The position numbers were made by a program, and so were the translations under genes. Below, piece by piece: positions 33,745-42,982 of a stretch of 64,000 nucleotides of DNA (position 1 is the first letter of the stretch; every line of letters begins with the position of its first letter). Below the pieces are notes generated by a model. It was given only the letters and a program-made list of their open reading frames with translations, was not told where the DNA came from and did not search any database. Origin of the DNA: Cognatundibacterium squillarum (GTDB lineage Bacteria; Pseudomonadota; Gammaproteobacteria; Burkholderiales; Burkholderiaceae_D); the NCBI RefSeq assembly GCF_014652435.1, contig NZ_BMYU01000002.1:496001-560000 (forward strand). The letters are read 5' to 3'.

Positions 33745-35901
33745 TTATTTTGAGCTAATTACCAGCAGGCTATATGCCGGTATAGTCAGTTGTTTTTTTC
33801 CACAGGGGAATGCCGACGCCCTGACCGTAAGAGCGTCTTTCCCGCGCTGCTCGCTGTTTTCGTTGTTTTCACCGCTTTGCAACTGACTACCGTTCAGCAA
33901 AAGCAACTCTGCCTGACCCTGACATGGCAACTGAATCTCCGCATGAATCGTTTTTGCAGAAGAAGAGGCAAGTGCAACGCCGGGCTGCCCCTTGTACACA
34001 CTCCATATTCCGGTCAGATAGCTGCAGTCATCGGAGCTACTTTCACAGGAGACTGGGTAAATATCACCGACCATCATACGGTTCAGCAGCAACAGCGCCT
34101 GTCCGGTCGGCCTGAGCGTCGCAGGGCGCAGCACGCTGGTAATGCCGAACAGCTTAATCAATCTGCGCTGATCATCATACGTATCCAGCCCGCTCAGTGA
34201 ATACACTGCCTGCTCACGTACGCCGCTCAGTGTAGTCTGCATCAGTCTTTTGGCCAGTGCGACACCTGAGGCTGCATTGGTCAGCACCTGATTTTTCGTG
34301 TCAGCACTGGCTGTGCCTGACGTGGTGTGAAAATTCACTTCATATACATTTACATGTTTTCCGGCTGCCAGCGTGCTGATATTTTTTATCAGCATCTGCT
34401 CATTCTCGCGAAACAGTGCATTCTCTGCTTCTGCGAGATTGTCAGTATCAAGTTTATATAAAAAATACGGTGCAACAGTAATATGACTGGCATATTTACT
34501 CTTCAGCGCGAGCAGTTGCCAGTTGCCTGCATTCACGTACTGTGCGCCAAGCACCGTTTTCAGCCATTCCGGGTTACCTGACTTTTCCCGCAGGATCGCA
34601 AAAGCACGGTTGGATCGCTGTATCAGATCGTTCTGGTTCGTATATGCTCCCGGACGGAAAATTGTATTCCAGTTTTCATTCCCGAACTCCACCAGCACTT
34701 CCTTAAATCCCCACTGCTGACGGGCTTTTCTCAGGTAATGTGCCAGCGCTTCCCACTCGTCATCACGCCACAATCCTGATCCGGTTACCCAGGGCTGCGC
34801 TCCGATTTCGGCACACAATCGCATGAACTCATCGAGACCATATAAAAACAGGGTTTCACTGTCACCGGGGCGGTAGCGGGTGGGCTTACGCTCAAATACC
34901 GGCGCGACTCTGTTTGCGAAACTGTCTCCAAGTTGCCCCTGCCAGTCACGTAAATATCCGGGCTTCAGTGCATGCAATAAGCGGACGACTTCGGCATCAA
35001 ATCCGGTTTTACTCTCAGCCAGCGGGCTGAGCTGCACGTCATCCAACAGGACTTCTCCGTGCTCCACGCTGAAAATTAATTCCAGCGATCCCTTAGGACC
35101 GTTATCCTGCGCGCTGAATTCAAATTCAAATTTTTTCCACTCAGACTCCGGCTCAATCTGTACATCCAGAAAAGGACGGCTGCGCTGACGCTGAAATTTT
35201 ACTTTCAGACTGGCGTTCTTACTTTTCTTCTTAACCCACACCGAGAAATACCATTTGCCGGTAACGGGCAATAATTTTCCACCACGCTCAGAAATCGTGT
35301 CCAGATAAGATATCAGTTGCACCGGCGTCATTTGCGCATGCAGTCTTGCCACCTGATTTTTAGGCCGGCCCGGTTCACGCTCGCTGATTTCTGTGCTGAC
35401 GATTCTGCCGTGTGACCACCACATAGGGATGCCCGGTTGCAGAGTTTCGGTTTCCAGCATAATGCAATCACCCACCCCCAGCCCCGCTGGAAAAGGGGAC
35501 AACAAAAAACCATCAGGTTTCTCTTTGTCTGTTTGTCCGGAGGTCAAGACCCTGCCCTGCTTTCCGCTCGCAACGCCGGTCAGCACATAATAGTTTCCGC
35601 CAGACCAGAAGTTAGGCGCACGCTTCAGCCATCCGGTATCGTCTAGTACACGATCACCCTGTATTGCACTGATGACGACCAAAGTACGGTCACGGACTGG
35701 CTCAAATCCCGGATTTTTGATCACATTGTGCATCAGCTGGTCCGCCCCCCAGCTTCCCCAAGCCCCCAGATTCAGACCAATGCCAGGAACATCGGCCTGA
35801 ACCATTTTCATGCCACGCTTCAGCTCTGTCGCATTTGCACAGTCGCTGAAAAAGAACAGCGATATCAGGATTAACATCGCTTTCAGGGAGTGATGGCTCA
35901 T
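33745..35901 (-). CDS. Secreted glycoside hydrolase-like protein, GH51/GH39-like fold
   Basis: A 718-residue exported protein with signal peptide MSHHSLKAMLILISLFFFS cleaved near CANA-TE. The N-terminal region (to about residue 300) includes a jelly-roll-like carbohydrate-binding part (WYFSVWVKKKSK...EVLLDDVQLSPL, a CBM4/9-type ending). The central part looks like a (beta/alpha)8 hydrolase: LVEFGNENWNTIFRPG supplies a GNEN motif with the likely acid/base Glu, and NVYEVNFHTTSG a candidate nucleophile Glu. A C-terminal beta-sandwich ends ... PAYSLLVISSK, as in alpha-L-arabinofuranosidase-type enzymes. A hydrolase inside an EPS operon commonly trims or releases the polymer or clears misdirected polymer from the periplasm; specificity is unknown. 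Confidence 0.75.
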   Translation of the reverse strand: MSHHSLKAMLILISLFFFSDCANATELKRGMKMVQADVPGIGLNLGAWGSWGADQLMHNVIKNPGFEPVRDRTLVVISAIQGDRVLDDTGWLKRAPNFWSGGNYYVLTGVASGKQGRVLTSGQTDKEKPDGFLLSPFPAGLGVGDCIMLETETLQPGIPMWWSHGRIVSTEISEREPGRPKNQVARLHAQMTPVQLISYLDTISERGGKLLPVTGKWYFSVWVKKKSKNASLKVKFQRQRSRPFLDVQIEPESEWKKFEFEFSAQDNGPKGSLELIFSVEHGEVLLDDVQLSPLAESKTGFDAEVVRLLHALKPGYLRDWQGQLGDSFANRVAPVFERKPTRYRPGDSETLFLYGLDEFMRLCAEIGAQPWVTGSGLWRDDEWEALAHYLRKARQQWGFKEVLVEFGNENWNTIFRPGAYTNQNDLIQRSNRAFAILREKSGNPEWLKTVLGAQYVNAGNWQLLALKSKYASHITVAPYFLYKLDTDNLAEAENALFRENEQMLIKNISTLAAGKHVNVYEVNFHTTSGTASADTKNQVLTNAASGVALAKRLMQTTLSGVREQAVYSLSGLDTYDDQRRLIKLFGITSVLRPATLRPTGQALLLLNRMMVGDIYPVSCESSSDDCSYLTGIWSVYKGQPGVALASSSAKTIHAEIQLPCQGQAELLLLNGSQLQSGENNENSEQRGKDALTVRASAFPCGKKQLTIPAYSLLVISSK

Positions 35902-35917
35902 GACTTTCCCCGCTGAT

Positions 35918-36583
35918 TCAGTCAGACCGGGTTGCTGTCAGCAGCAACTGGAAAGTGAAAAAATCTTTGAACCAGCGATTCCTGACCAGCAATTTCCAGT
36001 ATTCAAGCTTACGCGATATATCCAGTCCGTTATCCTTGCTGCCAACAATTCTGTAGCCCTGAGACTCCAGCATGCGAATCGCTGTACTTCTGGTGAAAAA
36101 ACGTAAATGTGACTGATCCAGAATACCGGCACTGGTGTAGTTCCAGCTGCCATTCAGCAAAAGTGGCAGCAAAATACTGTGGTGGCGGATATTCGGCAAA
36201 CTGATGATAATGCGCCCGCCGGGTGCAAGATAAGGATAAAGTTGCGAAAGAATGCTCCAGGGATCGATTAAATGCTCCAGCACATCCAGACAAAGAATCA
36301 ATTGAAATTTTTGCCCGGCCAGACAATCCAGTGCCTGTTCAACCGGAGCATTAATAACTTCTGTCACATGTTCAGCTGCATGGATAGCTGCTTCCCAGCA
36401 GATTTCAATCCCGACCGTCTGCCCGGCATAACCGGCGGACGTCAGCCACTGTAAGGTGCCACCACCTCCGCAACCGATCTCCAGCACACGTTCTGAATAT
36501 GCCGGCAATAAACTCTGTATATCCTTACGGATATGGGAGAAATACTCTGCTTTCTTATCTGCATACAGATTTTGCGTGTCCAT
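35918..36583 (-). CDS. SAM-dependent methyltransferase
   Basis: A 221-residue class I methyltransferase. Motif I is RVLEIGCGGGGTLQWL, followed by the acidic VGIEICWEAA, and the LILCLDVLEHLIDPW segment is typical of UbiG/Coq3-type small-molecule methylases. In this operon it probably methylates a sugar of the EPS or its precursor (inference). The start has an excellent Shine-Dalgarno (GGAGGT). It lies 16 bp before the glycoside hydrolase gene. Confidence 0.85.
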   Translation of the reverse strand: MDTQNLYADKKAEYFSHIRKDIQSLLPAYSERVLEIGCGGGGTLQWLTSAGYAGQTVGIEICWEAAIHAAEHVTEVINAPVEQALDCLAGQKFQLILCLDVLEHLIDPWSILSQLYPYLAPGGRIIISLPNIRHHSILLPLLLNGSWNYTSAGILDQSHLRFFTRSTAIRMLESQGYRIVGSKDNGLDISRKLEYWKLLVRNRWFKDFFTFQLLLTATRSD

Positions 36584-36631
36584 CTTACACCTCCGTCGAT
36601 GCTGTTTGTCTGAGTCAGTCAGGTCGTTTAC

Positions 36632-37366
36632 TTATTTTTCGCGCAGTTGCCACTGCCAGTTTTTCAGTGCACGAAATGCTGCTGCACACTGCTTTATCCC
36701 GGTCACTTTGTCATACCACTGATTCGGCGTGATATCGCTGCGCGAGCTTCTTTGTCTGACCAGAGAACTGGTCACGACATAACTGCGCAGTTCCGGATGC
36801 AGCAACCGGTACAATGAATAAGCACCGTCGATGTGCATAGGACCACCATTCGGATCACCGGGCATGCGCTGCATACAGGCTTCCAAATAAGTAATCAGTT
36901 CCGGAAGCAGATGCGGACTGATCGCATAACAATGTGCACACTCAAGCGGAAGAGCACACTTCAGTAAACTGCTTTCCGCAGCACTTGTATTCTGACGATG
37001 CCCAGGATGTGAGTGACCGGGGAACAGAAAGTCCCATGATGTCTGCTCAATCTGCTCTATCAGGGCCATCTGCGACAGCAAAGCAGAGGGACAAAGCTGA
37101 AAATCATCTTCCAGTATCAGAAACCGCGAAACACCCAGTTTCTGCGCGTCTTTCAGAACGCCAAGATGACTCAGGTAACATCCTCTTGCACCTATCCCCG
37201 GAAAGCGTTCTGCATTCTCTGGCCGGATACCGGGAAAAACCTGCAAGCGTCTGTCTTGTGCACTGATACCGATTTTTTTCAGTTCTGCCAGACTGTATTT
37301 CAGCCTGTCAGTACGCTCAGGTAAATTGATCAGGTATATTTTTTCAAAATAATCAAAGAGATTCAT
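36632..37366 (-). CDS. Glycosyltransferase family 25
   Basis: A 244-residue protein of the LOS/LPS glycosyltransferase family 25, starting at ATG 37366 (Shine-Dalgarno GGAGAG). The family opening is YFEKIYLINLPERTDRLKYS; GARGCYLSHLGVLKDAQKLG and FLILEDDFQL supply the conserved His and EDD motif, and HCYAISPHLLPELITYL follows. GT25 enzymes are often beta-galactosyltransferases, which fits a locus carrying galE, but the donor is not proven. It is located between the co-polymerase and methyltransferase genes. Confidence 0.88.
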   Translation of the reverse strand: MNLFDYFEKIYLINLPERTDRLKYSLAELKKIGISAQDRRLQVFPGIRPENAERFPGIGARGCYLSHLGVLKDAQKLGVSRFLILEDDFQLCPSALLSQMALIEQIEQTSWDFLFPGHSHPGHRQNTSAAESSLLKCALPLECAHCYAISPHLLPELITYLEACMQRMPGDPNGGPMHIDGAYSLYRLLHPELRSYVVTSSLVRQRSSRSDITPNQWYDKVTGIKQCAAAFRALKNWQWQLREK

Positions 37367-37398
37367 CACACTCTCCGCCAAGATTTATCGTTGCCGAT

Positions 37399-39594
37399 TC
37401 ACTGTTGCTTACCACTTTCCCGACTCTGCCACTTCAACTTCAGCTTTCGGAAGAAAGCTGCTTTATAAAAAAGCTCCGGCATCATCATTTGCAGTTTTAG
37501 CTTCCAGACCGGCATACTTTTAAAATCTTCATATTTGCGCTGAGTGACAAACTCCACCAGTAGCTCGTGGATATAGCCACCACCGTGCAGTGCCTCAATA
37601 CGATTCACCAGAAATCCGATAGCATTCACGCTGGATTTTTTAAGTATTCTGGCTGCGCGTGAGAGCTCACCTTGCCCTGTACTATTGGCTTCGACAACCA
37701 GTAAAATTTGTCCTACATGGTCGAGCAATAGCTCTGTATCTGCAGACAGGAGTAAAGGTGGCAAATCAACCAGAATAATCGGATAACGCTGTTTAGCCTC
37801 GTCCAGTAAGAGTTTCATTCTGTCAATGCGATTCATATGCAGAATCTGTGATGTACCGCCTATGCCAATATGTGCCGGAATCGTCTCTGTTGCCGGGGAA
37901 ATCATGTCGCTTAAGGAAGCTCCGGATTCCAAGTAGTCTCTGACACCTGGCTTATTACTTGCAAATCGCAGATCCGGGTGATAAGTATTTGCCTCTACAA
38001 TCAACGCCGGAAAACCAAGTTGAGAAAGCGCTCGCGCAATGTCGATCAACATCTGACTGCAACCGCCGCCTGATTTCACACCAGTGAAGGCGAACACCGA
38101 AGTCTCAAAATTCTTCTGATCCCTGAGCAAGCTGGCGGCAATTCTGCGTATCTGATCTTCTGCAAACATTCTGGTTGCAAGATCCTTGCGCTCTATAACC
38201 CAACCCACCGAAGGCAGACCCAGCAATTTCTCTGCTTCATTGACGGTCTGAATTTTGCGATTCATCAAATCAATGATGACAGGCGTACTGAGAGAGGCTA
38301 TCAACGCAAAGATCAATACCATCATCGCGATTTTTGTTTTTCCAGGCCCAAATGGCAATTCAGGTTCCATGGCTGGTGTAACTAGTCGAACAAAGCCAAG
38401 CGCAGTCCGTTCGTCAGCAAAAAAATTCAATCTATCCTGAAATTTTTCAACTTCCTTATTCAGATGCTCTATATCAAAATTAAGTGCAACCGCTTCGTTA
38501 AACAATTGTGCGAAACGAGCGGAACTCTCTTCCTGCTCTTCAAGAACTTTAATCAGCGCTTGCTCATATCTGAGCGCCTGCGAAGCGTTCATTTTGTAAC
38601 GCTGCGACATGCTCTGCTTCACCTGAGACGAAAGATTGTCTGATTGTTTTTTAATTTCATATTCAATTTCACGAATTTCCTGCATGGCAGCCTGATATGC
38701 CGGGTGATCCTGACTCAGACCGGAAATCGTACTCAGGAGTGTCGCCTTTCTGCTGTTTGCACCGGATTTAAAGCTGTTCAGGCCTGGGTCAGCGAGTACA
38801 TTTTCACTGACGGAGCGGATCGTAATATCTGTCTCACCGTTCTGCTCAAATGCCGCCTGCCTCGCATCTGCCAGTAAGCGTGTGTTGCGGGCATCGGCCA
38901 GCGCTGCCCTGGTATTCATCAGTAATTTATCGTAAGGATTTCCATCCGCTTCGTGAAAGGTTGTCATACCCAGTTCAAGCGAAATTTCGGTTCTGCGTTT
39001 AATTTTATCTGCGATGATTTTTGAAGTCTCCGCCAGACGTGTGCCCAGATTTCTGACGCGTTCATCGGATCCGTACATTTGCTCTTCGCGCATTTTCAGC
39101 AAATAAGTTTCTACAACAGCATTAATCAGTGTTGCAATGCCCTCTTTCTTAGACCCAGACAAGCTGACCTGCATCATGTAAGTATCCGGCACAGCAACAA
39201 CCATTAATTGCTCACGCAAACGTTCGGCAGTACGGCGACGGCTTTCAGATTTCAGTGCAAAACTATGCTGACCCTCGGTTTTTTTTAAAGCTTCTTCGAG
39301 AATATCTTGCCGTGTCACGCTCTTGGCCTGGTGCTCCTGAAACTGCCGGTATTGAGAGTTGGACTGAAAATCCAGCTCCTGGTCTTCCTTAATATTCTTC
39401 ATATAGCGCGGTGCTATCTGTAAGGTCGCAGTTGCCATGTATTTAGGCACACCTTTCACCAGAATTACGGGAATACCTGCTGTACCTGCGATAAAAAAAA
39501 TGATCAACGCAAGCTTCCAGTGCCGTATCAGGCTCACCAGAGGTTTAATCCCCAGTGATGGCAACTGACTTAGCGTGTCGGCACGAGAAGACAT
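37399..39594 (-). CDS. Wzc-like polysaccharide co-polymerase with degenerate kinase domain
   Basis: A 731-residue inner-membrane co-polymerase from ATG 39594 (Shine-Dalgarno GAGGA); the open frame continues upstream only into the preceding gene. A first transmembrane helix (LALIIFFIAGTAGIPVILV) precedes the Wzz domain, a long periplasmic coiled coil follows, and a second helix lies in TKIAMMVLIFALIASLSTPV. The cytoplasmic part has the BY-kinase fold, but the P-loop reads GVKSGGGCSQ instead of GxGKS/T, Walker A' is VEANTYHPDLR instead of IDADxR, and there is no C-terminal Tyr cluster. Walker B ILVDLPPLLLS is recognisable. It therefore looks like a pseudokinase that would set chain length without classical autophosphorylation (inference). 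Confidence 0.88.
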   Translation of the reverse strand: MSSRADTLSQLPSLGIKPLVSLIRHWKLALIIFFIAGTAGIPVILVKGVPKYMATATLQIAPRYMKNIKEDQELDFQSNSQYRQFQEHQAKSVTRQDILEEALKKTEGQHSFALKSESRRRTAERLREQLMVVAVPDTYMMQVSLSGSKKEGIATLINAVVETYLLKMREEQMYGSDERVRNLGTRLAETSKIIADKIKRRTEISLELGMTTFHEADGNPYDKLLMNTRAALADARNTRLLADARQAAFEQNGETDITIRSVSENVLADPGLNSFKSGANSRKATLLSTISGLSQDHPAYQAAMQEIREIEYEIKKQSDNLSSQVKQSMSQRYKMNASQALRYEQALIKVLEEQEESSARFAQLFNEAVALNFDIEHLNKEVEKFQDRLNFFADERTALGFVRLVTPAMEPELPFGPGKTKIAMMVLIFALIASLSTPVIIDLMNRKIQTVNEAEKLLGLPSVGWVIERKDLATRMFAEDQIRRIAASLLRDQKNFETSVFAFTGVKSGGGCSQMLIDIARALSQLGFPALIVEANTYHPDLRFASNKPGVRDYLESGASLSDMISPATETIPAHIGIGGTSQILHMNRIDRMKLLLDEAKQRYPIILVDLPPLLLSADTELLLDHVGQILLVVEANSTGQGELSRAARILKKSSVNAIGFLVNRIEALHGGGYIHELLVEFVTQRKYEDFKSMPVWKLKLQMMMPELFYKAAFFRKLKLKWQSRESGKQQ

Positions 39595-39601
39595 TTTTTC
39601 C

Positions 39602-40777
39602 TCACACAAATAAGGGAAGCTTGATGCCAGAGGTCTGATGCAGGATCTGACGCTGAGTCGGATCCGGATTGAAACCTTTTTCTCTGGCATCGCGGAACAG
39701 CCATGCGATATCGGAATGACGCTGATCCAGCAAGGAACCATTAATATCGAAGCAGAATCCCGGGCCTATAATTTTATTTCTGACATGCAAGCCTTCGCTG
39801 ATCAGCGTGTGATCCAGCAAAATACTGTTTTCCAGAAAAGCCCCCTGCTCAATCACAGATCCGGAACCTATAATCAGCGGACCGTGCAACTGCGCTTTAT
39901 CTGCGACTGCACATCCTGAACCTACAAACACCTGCCCAGTGCAAGTCACTCTGTCTGCCTGCATCCTGACATGACTGCCAATCCGGATATGACCGTTTAT
40001 CTGTTTACTGAAACGCAGGTCAAACGGCATGAAGCCGAGCAAACACATCATACTGAGCCGATGATAATCTCGGAGACCGTGAATCTGAAATGACTGAAAC
40101 GGGGCATCGGATCCGGTAACACGTACCCCCGCTTCCATCAGCGCTGGCAGAACGTCATCGTTGATATCTGCAAATCCACTGGCAGGTATCCAGTTCAGTA
40201 TCTGCGGTTCCAGCAAATAAATACCTGTGTTGACTAACTGTGTTTTGGTAGTAGGACACCATGCCTGAGCACCGCAGGCCTGTAATTGCCCCCAACGATT
40301 CAGCCTGACACAACACTCCGGCCGTGCTTCTTCGTTGCTAACCCGCTTTACAACCAGACTGAGCAAAGCACCGTTTGACTTATGCTGGCTGTAAAAGTCA
40401 TTCAGATCGACCAGATTCAGTTCATCACCGGGCATGATCAACAGTGTTTCATCGACAAAACCGGAATGCTCATGAATCTTTCTGACAGCACCGGCAGTGC
40501 CCTCCGTGCTCGCAATGGTTGCACCATTCACCTGGTGCCCTTCAAAGGAATATGCTATTTGAACATTAAAGCGATGTCCGTCGCGGAAGTAGTCTTCAAC
40601 CTGTGGGGCAAGATGGCTGGTACTGATAATGATGTCGCGAAAACAATAAGAGCGTACGTGATCCAGTACCAGTTCCAGCAGCGGACGGTTAACCACGGGC
40701 AGCATCGCCTTTGCAATATATCCATCCAAAGGGGCGACATTCAGATCACCTGCGGCAGCTAGTATCAGAGCTTTCAT
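39602..40777 (-). CDS. Nucleotidyltransferase-fold protein with beta-helix, degenerate active site
   Basis: A 391-residue protein shaped like a sugar-1-phosphate nucleotidyltransferase with a C-terminal left-handed beta-helix. The signature loop LAGGxGTRLxPLT reads LAAAGDLNVAPLDGYIAKAM, so the GxGTR triphosphate-binding residues are missing. Downstream elements remain (PVVNRPLLELVLDHV, GTAGAVRKI, LIMPGDEL). The beta-helix covers about residues 260-350 (CTGQVFVGSGCAVADKA and similar). It may be catalytically inactive or use a changed mechanism. It is first in the operon leading to wza, with a strong Shine-Dalgarno (GGAGGAAAT) and a conserved element 54 bp upstream. A second degenerate homologue lies at 44982. 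Confidence 0.8.
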   Translation of the reverse strand: MKALILAAAGDLNVAPLDGYIAKAMLPVVNRPLLELVLDHVRSYCFRDIIISTSHLAPQVEDYFRDGHRFNVQIAYSFEGHQVNGATIASTEGTAGAVRKIHEHSGFVDETLLIMPGDELNLVDLNDFYSQHKSNGALLSLVVKRVSNEEARPECCVRLNRWGQLQACGAQAWCPTTKTQLVNTGIYLLEPQILNWIPASGFADINDDVLPALMEAGVRVTGSDAPFQSFQIHGLRDYHRLSMMCLLGFMPFDLRFSKQINGHIRIGSHVRMQADRVTCTGQVFVGSGCAVADKAQLHGPLIIGSGSVIEQGAFLENSILLDHTLISEGLHVRNKIIGPGFCFDINGSLLDQRHSDIAWLFRDAREKGFNPDPTQRQILHQTSGIKLPLFV

Positions 40778-40830
40778 ATTTCCTCCGGACGAGTACGATA
40801 CCGATGACTGTATTAGAGGAAATCAGGAAT

Positions 40831-40855
40831 AGGGACTGTGTCGGAATTGAAAACT
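40831..40855 (-). promoter_or_regulatory. EPS-upstream conserved element, copy 2
   Basis: The plus-strand 19-mer TGTGTCGGAATTGAAAACT (40837-40855) differs from copy 1 at two positions, and weaker similarity continues for 12 bp (CTTAGCAAAACC versus GTTTGCGAAATC). Read toward the gene it is AGTTTTCAATTCCGACACAG then TCCCT, ending 54 bp before the nucleotidyltransferase-like start. Conservation across two non-adjacent operons argues for a functional site. Confidence 0.55.
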
Positions 40856-40957
40856 CTTAGCAAAACCCGCGTAAGGTTCGGGACAATGAAATTCTGGTGA
40901 GTAACTAAGGAAAAGGGGAAATGCGAAGAACTGAGGGGGAAAGTAAAGCGGCGAAGC

Positions 40958-41653
40958 CTATATCGCAGGCAGATCAATCTGGTCAATACGGTAGCCATAG
41001 CCATAAACAGAAATAATTTCCCAGCCATTTTCCGGGAAAATTTTCAGTTTGCGACGGATACGACTGACATGGGTATCGACCGTACGGGTATCAATCATGG
41101 ACTGCACACCCCAGATTGCTTCCAGCAACAGCATACGTGATAATAATTTTCCAGGATGCTGAAGCATATACACTGCAAGCTCGAACTCTTTCTGAGTTAA
41201 TTCAATCAGCTCGGATTGAAGGCGAATCTCACGATTCACAAAATTGATTTCGTATTTACCGATTCTGACCAGCTCCGGTGCCGGTGATTTCGCGCGTCGC
41301 GCCCATACCTGAATACGGGCAATCAGTTCAAAATATGCAGGAGGCTTCACAATATAGTCATCGGCTCCTTTACGTAGCACATTGACAACATTCACTTCCC
41401 CACCGTCTGCAGTAACAAAAATTACCGGAAGCTCCCAGCCAAGATTTTCTCTGACCCATTCCAGCGCTTTTTCGCCATTTGAATCGGGTAATTCGCGATC
41501 CAGTAACAACAAATCAAACTTATTACCGGACGCCAGTGCATCCAAAAACAAACCAACCGTCTGATACACGGCAAAGGTATGCTGGGCAGTACTGAGCCAC
41601 AGTTTATACAACTCAATCTGAGTCAGGTCATCTTCCAGTATTCCAATGTGCAT
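40958..41653 (-). CDS. OmpR-family response regulator
   Basis: A 231-residue DNA-binding response regulator from ATG 41653 (Shine-Dalgarno GGAGGT). The receiver has LEDDLTQ, the acceptor Asp in LLLLDRELPDSNG, Thr in FVTADGG and Lys in IVKPPA; the winged helix contains LTQKEFELAVYML and TVDTHVSRIRRKL, ending ISVYGYGYRIDQI. No histidine kinase gene is adjacent, so it is an orphan that could be fed by the nearby HPt or receiver-HPt proteins (inference). It lies between the leftward EPS operon and the divergent galE run, a good position to control both. Confidence 0.9.
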   Translation of the reverse strand: MHIGILEDDLTQIELYKLWLSTAQHTFAVYQTVGLFLDALASGNKFDLLLLDRELPDSNGEKALEWVRENLGWELPVIFVTADGGEVNVVNVLRKGADDYIVKPPAYFELIARIQVWARRAKSPAPELVRIGKYEINFVNREIRLQSELIELTQKEFELAVYMLQHPGKLLSRMLLLEAIWGVQSMIDTRTVDTHVSRIRRKLKIFPENGWEIISVYGYGYRIDQIDLPAI

Positions 41654-41813
41654 ACGACCTCCATTCCGGGTATAGATAAATATTTCCGCCACCGGACTGG
41701 CAGCAACTGTACTTACAGAAAAATTAACACCATTTTTCCACGCGGGCAAGCAATTCAGCTTACATTCTGATGCAAACTGAATTCATCAAATCAAGCGGCA
41801 AATTTACAGCGAT

Positions 41814-41838
41814 TTTGCAATCTCGAAACGATTCCCTG
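41814..41838 (+). promoter_or_regulatory. EPS-upstream conserved element, copy 3
   Basis: TTTGCAATCTCGAAACGATT followed by CCCTG matches the minus-strand reading of copy 1 (TTTGCAAGTCCGACACAATT, GCCCTG) with about six substitutions and one gap. It ends 44 bp before the galE ATG, almost the same distance as copy 1 to its gene. This is the weakest of the three matches. Confidence 0.4.
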
Positions 41839-41881
41839 ATCACGGCAACCATACTGCCCATACAGAGAAGGAGAATTCAAG

Positions 41882-42946
41882 ATGAATATTCTGGTCACAG
41901 GCGGCACAGGGTACATTGCCTCCCATACCTGCATCGCGCTGGCAGAAGCCGGGCACGTGGTTACTATTGTAGATAATTTCTCCAACAGTAACCCGGAAGT
42001 TGTCGACCGGATTGCCAGAATCACCGGGCATTATCCGCGCCTGGTTTACGGTGACATCAACGATCCGCCCTTCCTTAACGAACTGTTCCAAAAAATACCT
42101 CTGCACGCTGTATTTCATTTCGCCGGCAAAAAGGCCGTCGGCGAGTCTATGCAATTACCGCTGTATTACTATCAGAACAATGTAACTGCCAGCGTAGTCT
42201 TACTGGATGCGATGCAGCGTCATGGCGTCAAAACCCTGATATTCAGTTCATCAGCCACCGTGTACAGTCCTGCAGATGCAGGTGGTGCCCGGGAAAATAT
42301 GCTGCTTGCGCCACAAAATCCCTATGGTTGCAGCAAGGCAATGGTGGAACAGATTCTGGATTCTGTACATCATGCGGATCCTTCCTGGAATATCGTGAGA
42401 CTGCGTTACTTTAACCCGGCCGGGGCTCATCCCAGCGGCAGAATGGGTGAGTCGCCTGAAGGCGCTCCGCAAAATCTGATGCCATATCTGTGCCAGATAG
42501 CTGAAGGCAAAAAAACCTGCCTGCCGGTATTTGGCGACGACTATCCAACTCGCGATGGCACTGGCATCCGTGACTATGTTCACGTCATGGATCTGGCCAG
42601 TGGCCATGTCGCAGCGCTCGACTTTCTGAATGAGCACGGTGGAAACCATGTATTCAATCTCGGTAGCGGTCATGGTTACAGCGTGCTGGAAATGATACAT
42701 GCATTCGAAAAAGTTAGCGGATTGCAAATTCCTGTCCAGATACACGCGCGCCGTCCCGGCGATCTGGCAGCATCCTGGGCAGATTGCAGTAAGGCACAAA
42801 ATTTATTGAAATGGCAAGTTCAGTTCGGTCTGGACGAAATTTGCAAAGATGCCTGGAAATGGAGTCGATTGCGAGAGTTGCCACTAGCCGGCAGTACGGA
42901 TCTGAAACGTATGCCTGTCACGGTGTATGCACCGTGGCGTCACTGA
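41882..42946 (+). CDS. galE: UDP-glucose 4-epimerase
   Basis: A 354-residue short-chain dehydrogenase/reductase-type epimerase interconverting UDP-glucose and UDP-galactose in the cytoplasm. The NAD-binding motif VTGGTGYIASHT starts at residue 5; the catalytic Ser/Thr region is IFSSSATVY and the Tyr-x3-Lys is YGCSK. RLRYFNPAGAHPSGRMGESP and GTGIRDYVHVMDLASGHVAAL are family signatures. It starts the rightward EPS run and would supply galactose units. A related epimerase acting on N-acetylhexosamines is possible. The C-terminus is slightly extended (VTVYAPWRH). Confidence 0.92.
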   Translation: MNILVTGGTGYIASHTCIALAEAGHVVTIVDNFSNSNPEVVDRIARITGHYPRLVYGDINDPPFLNELFQKIPLHAVFHFAGKKAVGESMQLPLYYYQNNVTASVVLLDAMQRHGVKTLIFSSSATVYSPADAGGARENMLLAPQNPYGCSKAMVEQILDSVHHADPSWNIVRLRYFNPAGAHPSGRMGESPEGAPQNLMPYLCQIAEGKKTCLPVFGDDYPTRDGTGIRDYVHVMDLASGHVAALDFLNEHGGNHVFNLGSGHGYSVLEMIHAFEKVSGLQIPVQIHARRPGDLAASWADCSKAQNLLKWQVQFGLDEICKDAWKWSRLRELPLAGSTDLKRMPVTVYAPWRH

Positions 42947-42982
42947 CGCTGAACGGGTATCAGCAAAGTAGCGGGAGTTATC

